A stretch of 12,885 nt of DNA from Methanobacteriota archaeon. GTDB taxonomy: Archaea > Thermoplasmatota > DTKX01 > GCA-020343715. Numbering within the stretch: the stretch's first letter is position 1; the number at the start of each line of letters is the position of its first letter. Location of the stretch: contig JAUVEQ010000037.1 in the NCBI GenBank assembly GCA_030594725.1, forward strand, positions 1 through 12,885. The letters run 5' to 3'. This document shows positions 5,443-10,704 of this stretch, in pieces. The notes beneath the pieces were generated by a model. That model was given only the letters and a program-made list of their open reading frames with translations. It did not search any database and was not told where the DNA came from. The translations under genes and the position numbers were made by a program.

Positions 5443-6201
5443 ATGCCGGAGGAGGATGTCCAGGAGACGGAGGAGGCGCCAGAGGCGGAGGCCAAGGAGG
5501 ACGACGCCAAGGCCCTCGATAGCAGATTGGTCGTTGAGGGCATGCTCTTCTCGGCGGACAAACCCCTCCGGATGGCAGACATCGAGGAGGCGACCGCCCT
5601 CGAGAGGGGGGCCGTGAGGAGCGCCATTCGGAAGCTGGCCTCGGACTACCGCAGGCGGAACACCGCCCTCGAGGTCGTGAAGGTCGGCAACAGGTGGACC
5701 ATGCAGGTCCGCTCCGAGTACACACCCGTCGTTCGCTCGGTGGCCGCCCCCGAGGTCGATCCCCGGCTGCTCCGGACCCTCGCCCTCATCGCCTACCACC
5801 AACCGATCCTCCAGTCCGATCTCCAGGAGATGTTGGGACCGAAGGTGTACGACCACGTCCGCGAGCTGAAGGCCCTGGGCCTCATCAACGCCAGACCGAA
5901 GGGCTCCTCCAAGGAACTGACCACCACCCAGAAGTTCCCAGAGTACTTCGGGATAGATTCTGCCAAGAAGGAGGACATCAAGAAGTTCATGGCGGACAGG
6001 GTGGGCATCGAGCCCGAGATGCCACAGGAGATCGGGGAGACCGTCCCTGAGATCGAAGAGGCCATCCCTCAGCGGGAGGACGCCATGCCGCAACAGGAGG
6101 AGACAGCCCCCCAACAGGAGGAGGCCGCACCCGAACCCGCACCCGAACCCGAACCCGAGAGCGAGGCAGCCCCGGCCGAACCCGAGGGCGAGCAGCGGTG
6201 A
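5443..6201 (+). CDS. scpB: Segregation and condensation protein ScpB with acidic tail
   Basis: ScpB is the tandem winged-helix (kite) subunit that, with the kleisin ScpA, binds SMC and helps organise and segregate the chromosome. The 252 residues comprise an acidic leader (1-24), a winged-helix pair (about 28-180) and a Glu/Pro/Gln-rich tail (about 185-252). The diagnostic segment is LLRTLALIAYHQPILQSDL (109-127), matching the ScpB pattern around LAIIAYxQP, then DHVRELKALGLI (137-148) and TTTQKFPEYFGI (165-176). The long low-complexity tail, partly made of PE repeats, goes well beyond the folded core. The start is supported by AGGTGGT at 5433-5439. Neither scpA nor smc is in the window. The arcS start follows the stop by 7 bp, so scpB shares a message with the archaeosine genes. 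Confidence 0.92.
   Translation: MPEEDVQETEEAPEAEAKEDDAKALDSRLVVEGMLFSADKPLRMADIEEATALERGAVRSAIRKLASDYRRRNTALEVVKVGNRWTMQVRSEYTPVVRSVAAPEVDPRLLRTLALIAYHQPILQSDLQEMLGPKVYDHVRELKALGLINARPKGSSKELTTTQKFPEYFGIDSAKKEDIKKFMADRVGIEPEMPQEIGETVPEIEEAIPQREDAMPQQEETAPQQEEAAPEPAPEPEPESEAAPAEPEGEQR
6130..6159 (+). repeat. CCCGAR hexamer repeat in the scpB tail
   Basis: Five head-to-tail hexamers: CCCGAA, CCCGCA, CCCGAA, CCCGAA, CCCGAG. They encode alternating Pro-Glu (one Pro-Ala) in the acidic tail. Unit gain or loss would keep the frame, so the tail length may vary between strains. Confidence 0.8.
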
Positions 6202-6208
6202 ACATCCC

Positions 6209-8092
6209 GTGGTCCTCGAGATCAAGGCCCGGGACGTCCTGGCCCGCACAGGAAGCTGGAAGGGGGCATCGGGTCCAGAGGTCAGGCTTCCCCTCCTGCT
6301 AAGGACACTACCATCCATCTCCCGTGGAGAGCTCGATGAAGGCGATGAGGCCATCCTCACCGTGACCGGGCCCGGGCCCGGACCGGATGGCGTCCTTGTG
6401 GTACGGGACCTGGGCTCGACCCTGCGACCCGTCCACAGGGATGGGGGGGATGGGAAGGACTGGGCTCACCTGGTGATCCCGGCCGAGGACCCCCTCCCGC
6501 CATCCTTGGCGGATGACCTCGACAGCATCGCACCTACGACCGTTAGCGAGGATGGTCTGGTCGAGGTGGTGCACGCTGCAGCGAGCCGCGTGGCGGACGA
6601 GCCTCCCCCACCGGGGTCCGTCCAGTGGGTTGTGATGGCGTCCGCTGCCAGCCTTGTCGGTCGACCTCCCCGGTTCATCGATGCGGTGATGAGGACCAGG
6701 GAACGTGCTGGACCGGGGCGGCTCCTCTACCTGCCCGGCGTTGCCACGCCTCGCAACCTGGCCCTCCTCTCGTACCTGGGTGTGGATGTCGTTGATGACG
6801 TCCAGTGCCACCTTGAGGCGGCCCGGGGTCGTCGCATCAGGCCCGAGCTGGGCCATGTCCACCGCCCGGATGCCGGCACCGACGGGGACCTGGTCGCTCG
6901 CAACCTGTCCACCATGAGGGAGGAGGTCGCCCTGGTCCGGGAGGTGGTGGAACACGAGGCCTTGCGGGAGCTGGTGGAGGTCAGGGTCCGTTCGGAGCCC
7001 TGGCAGGTGGCTGCCCTCAGATCGGTGGACCGCCAGCATCGGTCCCGGTTGCTACCCTACTGTCCGGTCCATCGGGATGCTCCACTGTTTGCCCTCTCCC
7101 GGGAATCCCTGGAACGCATCGAGGTGACGTCCTGGGTCGAGACCCTCATGGAAAGGTACGAGCCCCCCGCCAACACGCGTGTTCTGGTACTGCTTCCCTG
7201 CTCCGCTCGGAAACCCTATGGCAACAGCCGGACGCACCGGAGGATAGCAGAGGCCCTATCCAGCGTCCCGAACCGGGCCACCGTCCACGAGGTCATACTG
7301 ACCTCGCCCCTCGGGGCGGTGCCCAGGGAGCTCGAACGGACGTATCCCGCCGCCCATTACGACATACCGGTCTCCGGGGACTGGTTCCCGGACGAGGTGG
7401 AGAGGATGCGTACCCTGGTCGAGCACATCCGGACCACCGGCACTTACGATGCTGTGATATCCCACATGGGCCCAGGGCTGTCCTTCCTCGAGGAGGATGG
7501 TTCGGTCTCCCGGTCGAGGACCGAGGGCGAGGGCGCCCTGGATCACGGCGCTCTGGATCAACTTGCGTCACTGGTATCCCAGGCCGCCTCGGATGCGCTC
7601 CGGACCTCCTACAGGGAGAGGCAGAGGGAGGACCTGGCGTCCCTCGCCCGGTTCCAGTTCGGAAGGGACGTGGCCAAGGCCCTCCTGGAGGGTGGACAGG
7701 TCGCAGGGAGGCCCCCCGGGCTCAGACTCAAGGGACCCGATGGAGACCAGCGGGCGATGGTGGTGCCCGCCCGGGGCCGGCTGTCCCTGACCCTCTCGGG
7801 GGCAGAGCTGGTGGCGGCCGCGGGCCACCACCGTGTATGGATGGACGACTTCGAGCTCCGAGGCGACCTGTTCGCCGTTGGCGTCATCGACGCCGACCCC
7901 CTTGTACGGCCCGGGGACGAGGCCGTGGTCGTGAGGGGGGATCTCGTCATGGGCGTCGGGGTGGCCCGGATGGGCACCCCCGAGATGTTGGCTGCCAACC
8001 GGGGCACTGCAGTGGCCATGAGGCACCACCGGGGAGGAGGAAGAGAAGGAGAAGGAGAAAGAGAAGGAGAAGGAGGAGGTGGGAACTCGTGA
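6209..8092 (+). CDS. arcS: Archaeosine synthase ArcS
   Basis: ArcS acts on tRNA carrying preQ0 at position 15. Its established chemistry is attachment of lysine to the preQ0 nitrile, after which RaSEA converts the adduct to archaeosine. The 627-residue product shows the expected order: a degenerate tRNA-guanine transglycosylase-like half (1 to about 300, including YCPVHRDAPLFALSRESLER at 284-303), the ArcS core with the hallmark LLPCSARKPYGNSRTH (328-343) and TSPLGAVPRELERTYPAAHYDIP (365-387 region), and a C-terminal PUA RNA-binding domain (about 512-605). A Gly/Glu/Arg tail (608-627) comes from a purine hexamer repeat and looks dispensable. GTG 6209 is chosen because GCGGTGA (6195-6201) precedes it by 7 nt. 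Its stop overlaps the RaSEA start (GTGA), implying coupled synthesis of the two partners. Confidence 0.93.
   Translation: MVLEIKARDVLARTGSWKGASGPEVRLPLLLRTLPSISRGELDEGDEAILTVTGPGPGPDGVLVVRDLGSTLRPVHRDGGDGKDWAHLVIPAEDPLPPSLADDLDSIAPTTVSEDGLVEVVHAAASRVADEPPPPGSVQWVVMASAASLVGRPPRFIDAVMRTRERAGPGRLLYLPGVATPRNLALLSYLGVDVVDDVQCHLEAARGRRIRPELGHVHRPDAGTDGDLVARNLSTMREEVALVREVVEHEALRELVEVRVRSEPWQVAALRSVDRQHRSRLLPYCPVHRDAPLFALSRESLERIEVTSWVETLMERYEPPANTRVLVLLPCSARKPYGNSRTHRRIAEALSSVPNRATVHEVILTSPLGAVPRELERTYPAAHYDIPVSGDWFPDEVERMRTLVEHIRTTGTYDAVISHMGPGLSFLEEDGSVSRSRTEGEGALDHGALDQLASLVSQAASDALRTSYRERQREDLASLARFQFGRDVAKALLEGGQVAGRPPGLRLKGPDGDQRAMVVPARGRLSLTLSGAELVAAAGHHRVWMDDFELRGDLFAVGVIDADPLVRPGDEAVVVRGDLVMGVGVARMGTPEMLAANRGTAVAMRHHRGGGREGEGEREGEGGGGNS
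8031..8079 (+). repeat. 49-nt uninterrupted polypurine tract with GAGAAG hexamers
   Basis: Every base from 8031 to 8079 is A or G. The core is six hexamers (8043-8078): GAGAAG, GAGAAG, GAGAAA, GAGAAG, GAGAAG, GAGGAG. It encodes the last residues of ArcS, and its end (GGAGGAGG, continuing into TGGG) is the ribosome-binding site of the gene starting at 8089. The tract is slippage-prone, and a mirror-like purine run of this kind can form triplex DNA in supercoiled templates. Confidence 0.85.
8073..8083 (+). promoter_or_regulatory. Ribosome-binding site of the RaSEA gene inside the repeat
   Basis: GAGGAGGTGGG is nearly the full complement of the archaeal 16S rRNA 3' end and lies about 5-8 nt before GTG 8089. 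It supports that start over the many upstream in-frame codons and links initiation to the end of the polypurine repeat. Confidence 0.75.
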
Positions 8093-9153
8093 CCGACCTG
8101 GAGGATTGGCTGGTCCATCAGCGTTCAAGACGGGGGGTCGGGAAGGCCAAGAGGATGGACCCCTCGGTCCCCGCCGCCGTGTGGCACGAGGAGGAGCTCC
8201 TCGGGGGCGAGGTGGTGGACACCATGGCGGCAGTTGTACGGACCGGCGGGTGCTCCCACGACAGGGACCACGGCGGTTGCACGATGTGCGGCTACGCATC
8301 GGAGACCCCTCACAGGCCGCCGACGGAGGATGAGTACCTGTCCCAGGTGAGGGCCTTGGCGGCCAGACGGGGCGACGCCAGGTGGGTCAAGTTGTACACC
8401 TCGGGTAGCATGCTGGACCCCGACGAGGTGCCCCCGGTGGTGCTGGAGGCGATCGTCGAGGCCTTCGATGACGTCGACATGCTCACGGTCGAATCTCGGG
8501 CAGAGCATATCACGGCAGAACGGGTGCGGACCCTGGGCGACCCCGGCAGGACCGAGGTCGCGATAGGCCTGGAATCGGCCTGTGACAGGGTCCTCGATGG
8601 TTCGGTCCACAAGGGGATGGACCTGGCGGCGTTCCAGCGGGCGGCGGCCGAGGTGACGGGAGAGGGAGCCTCCGTCCGGACCTACGTCCTGCTCAAACCG
8701 CCCTTCCTCACAGAGGCCGAGGCCATCGATGACTCGATAGAGGCGATCAGGGCCGCCGCTTCCGCCGGTAGCTCGGTCGTGTCCCTGAACCCGGTGAACG
8801 TCCAGGCATTCACCCTGGTCGACAGGTTACACCACATGAGGGAGTGGGAACCCCCCTGGCTATGGTCCGTGGTCGAGGTGCTCCAGCGGGCCGCGGGGAG
8901 CGTGCCGTCCACGACCCGCATCATCTCGGCGCCGACGGCCGGTGGAAAGGTGCGCGGAGCCCACAACTGCGGCAGATGCGACGGGGACGTGCTCCGGGCC
9001 ATAGAGTTCCATCGGCTCAGCAACGACCTGGAAGAGCTGGATGCTGTACCCGATTGCGGATGCAGGCCCATGTGGAGGTCCCAGCTGGACCTGGAGGGTC
9101 TGATGCAGGGACCCTTCGCCCCTTTCGGGTACAGGCGAAGCTCGGTGCGATGA
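8089..9153 (+). CDS. RaSEA-type radical SAM enzyme for archaeosine formation
   Basis: Expected to cleave the lysine adduct made by ArcS, using a 4Fe-4S cluster and S-adenosylmethionine, leaving the formamidine of archaeosine on tRNA G15. The 354-residue product has the cluster cysteines Cys55, Cys64 and Cys67, spaced C-x8-C-x2-C within RTGGCSHDRDHGGCTMCGY, followed by radical SAM barrel features VKLYTSGSMLD (100-110), VESRAEHI (134-141) and VAIGLES (157-163). The C-terminus has a second cysteine set, HNCGRC (292-297) and DCGC (322-325), probably a metal site. I chose GTG 8089 in the GTGA overlap with arcS, with GGAGGTGG just upstream; the frame stays open further upstream, but that part is arcS out of frame. 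Adjacency to arcS makes this assignment stronger than a generic Elp3/TYW-like radical SAM call. Confidence 0.88.
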   Translation: MTDLEDWLVHQRSRRGVGKAKRMDPSVPAAVWHEEELLGGEVVDTMAAVVRTGGCSHDRDHGGCTMCGYASETPHRPPTEDEYLSQVRALAARRGDARWVKLYTSGSMLDPDEVPPVVLEAIVEAFDDVDMLTVESRAEHITAERVRTLGDPGRTEVAIGLESACDRVLDGSVHKGMDLAAFQRAAAEVTGEGASVRTYVLLKPPFLTEAEAIDDSIEAIRAAASAGSSVVSLNPVNVQAFTLVDRLHHMREWEPPWLWSVVEVLQRAAGSVPSTTRIISAPTAGGKVRGAHNCGRCDGDVLRAIEFHRLSNDLEELDAVPDCGCRPMWRSQLDLEGLMQGPFAPFGYRRSSVR

Positions 9154-9180
9154 TGACAATGCTACCTCGGGGCCCCTGGC

Positions 9181-10617
9181 TCATTCCTTGGTGACCCATG
9201 ATGCCAACATGATGAGCATCAGCACGATCATCAGGAACACACCGACGATGGGCTCGATCAGGTGCTCGTCGGTCTCTCCGACCGGAACGAAGGAGAGGAA
9301 ACCGATGATGACCATCACCATCATGATGTAGAGGATGAGCGACATCTTGTTGAAGGCCCGGCTCGCAGTGCCCGTGGCAGTGGCTGTGGCACCCCGAGCG
9401 CCATAGGGTGCTTGATGCACCAGGGTCGTGCGCCCCATCGATACGGCGCCAGGTTCCTCCACGCCCTCGACCAACGCCGTCTGCTTCCGCACCACCCGCT
9501 GTGGTTTGGTGAAGATGATCTCGGAGGTCTCGTCGAGGCCGTGCTGCACGGCCGTCTGTCGCTTCAGGAGGAAGTCGGTGGTGTTGAACATGTGCACATG
9601 GCCGTCATCGGTGGCGGCCACCAGCAATCGACCCCGCGCGGATATCCGGACCTTCGCGACCGGGGACTCCAGCTTGTGCTTCCAGATCAGCTTCTCGTCC
9701 TGGTGGAACAGGGAGACCATACCGTCCCCGGTCCCGGCCACGACGTACCTGCCGTTGGTGGTGATGTCCACGTCCTGGACGCCACCGGCACCGGTCAGGT
9801 AGCGCCATATCAGGCCCTCCTTCTGGTTGTAGAGGCAAACCTGGCCCGGATAGGTACCACCCTCGACCCCGATGGCGATGAAATCCCCTCGGGGTGCCAG
9901 GGCTATGGAGTTTATCTTGTTCTCCACGTTGTGCTTCCAGTGGAGCTTCCCCAGCTTGTCGAAGTAGTAGAACATGTTGTCCGTCGCACCGACGGCGATG
10001 AAGTGGCCATCGGAGCTGATGGCGAGCTCGGTGATGTCCCCACCCAGGTCGTGTCGCCAGGTAACGGCGCCCTTCATGTTGGAGCTGTAGTTGTCATGCA
10101 GGAATATGTCCCTGTTGGAGGAACCCGAGACGACGTAGTTCGCAGAGGTGGAGATCGCCACCTCCCTGATACGCCCGTCGGCCTTGCTGCGCCAGAGGAG
10201 CAATCCCGTGCTGTCGAAGAAGTAGGTGTAGGTGTCTCGCGATCCAACGACGATGTAACGGCCTGACTTGGAGATGTGGATGTCCTCGATCCGGGCGTGG
10301 ATGTTGTAGCTCCAGAGCTCCTCGCCATCCTCGTCGAGGCAATAGATCTCTCCCGACCGCAGTCCAACGACAACGGTGTTGCCCAGCGAGGAGAGGTCGA
10401 CGCCCACCACCGGGCGTTCGAACTCCCGGTTCCACTTGACCTCGCCTTCGTGGTCGACGAGGGCAACGGTGTTGCTCTGGGTCGCCACCACGGCAGCGGA
10501 CCCGTTGGTGGCGATCTCGAGACCGATTATCGGAGATCCTGTCTCGAGCTCCCATATAGCATGGGGTTCCTCCTGGTCCTTCTTACTAGGAGCTTCCTGC
10601 AATCGGATTCCCTCCAC
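9181..10617 (-). CDS. Eight-repeat WD40/PQQ-like beta-propeller with two C-terminal membrane helices
   Basis: A 478-residue protein (from GTG 10617) whose first 350 or so residues hold eight repeats of about 40 residues, each built like 'hxxhxhSxxGxxhhhGxxxxxhxxhDxxGxhxWxxxh'; examples are RYIVVGSRDTYTYFFDSTG and HFIAVGATDNMFYYFDKLG. This predicts an eight-bladed propeller. A linker rich in Thr/Ala/Gly leads to two helices near 426-444 and 455-474. There is no signal peptide, so the propeller is probably cytosolic and tail-anchored. The frame stays open to TTG 10677, but a strong TATA box at 10644-10651 sits inside that extension and about 30 nt before GTG 10617, so I prefer the shorter protein. 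The exact role is unknown; scaffold or sensing is a guess. It lies downstream of the CARDB gene on the same strand. Confidence 0.87.
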   Translation of the reverse strand: MEGIRLQEAPSKKDQEEPHAIWELETGSPIIGLEIATNGSAAVVATQSNTVALVDHEGEVKWNREFERPVVGVDLSSLGNTVVVGLRSGEIYCLDEDGEELWSYNIHARIEDIHISKSGRYIVVGSRDTYTYFFDSTGLLLWRSKADGRIREVAISTSANYVVSGSSNRDIFLHDNYSSNMKGAVTWRHDLGGDITELAISSDGHFIAVGATDNMFYYFDKLGKLHWKHNVENKINSIALAPRGDFIAIGVEGGTYPGQVCLYNQKEGLIWRYLTGAGGVQDVDITTNGRYVVAGTGDGMVSLFHQDEKLIWKHKLESPVAKVRISARGRLLVAATDDGHVHMFNTTDFLLKRQTAVQHGLDETSEIIFTKPQRVVRKQTALVEGVEEPGAVSMGRTTLVHQAPYGARGATATATGTASRAFNKMSLILYIMMVMVIIGFLSFVPVGETDEHLIEPIVGVFLMIVLMLIMLASWVTKE

Positions 10618-10641
10618 CGTACCCTCTATGAAAGGGAACCG

Positions 10642-10660
10642 CCTTTTTAAAGGTTTCCGG
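10642..10660 (-). promoter_or_regulatory. BRE-TATA promoter of the propeller gene
   Basis: On the minus strand the sequence reads CCGGAAACCTTTAAAAAGG: a purine-rich BRE (GGAAAC) followed by TTTAAAAA (10651-10644). The TATA centre is about 30 nt from GTG 10617, so the message would be leaderless or have only a few leader bases. This is the best promoter in the window. Confidence 0.65.
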
Positions 10661-10675
10661 TTCAGTCCAAGAATC

Positions 10676-10683
10676 AAAAAGGT
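10676..10683 (-). terminator. Possible T-rich terminator after the CARDB protein gene
   Basis: On the minus strand a CCTTTTTG run follows the CARDB gene stop by about 21 nt. Archaeal RNA polymerase stops at short T-runs, so this could end the upstream transcript before the propeller gene's own promoter. A single five-T run is weak evidence. Confidence 0.35.
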
Positions 10684-10704
10684 GCTGGCCAGGCCCGTTG
10701 GGTC

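Noticed and set aside
5404..6360. Minus-strand open frame of 318 codons with Leu/Gly-rich repeats
   Set aside because: Antisense shadow of scpB; the apparent Gly-Phe-Gly-Cys repeats are the reverse of the CCCGAR hexamers.
8031..8079. Possible CRISPR-like or satellite array
   Set aside because: Contiguous hexamers without spacers and in coding frame; a simple microsatellite.
9154..9180. GGGGCCCC palindrome between the converging RaSEA and propeller genes
   Set aside because: No loop and no T-rich run on either strand, so it does not support a terminator call.
9262..10266. Plus-strand open frame of 334 codons
   Set aside because: Antisense to the propeller gene; the open frame and its repeats mirror the propeller repeats and GC-rich codons.
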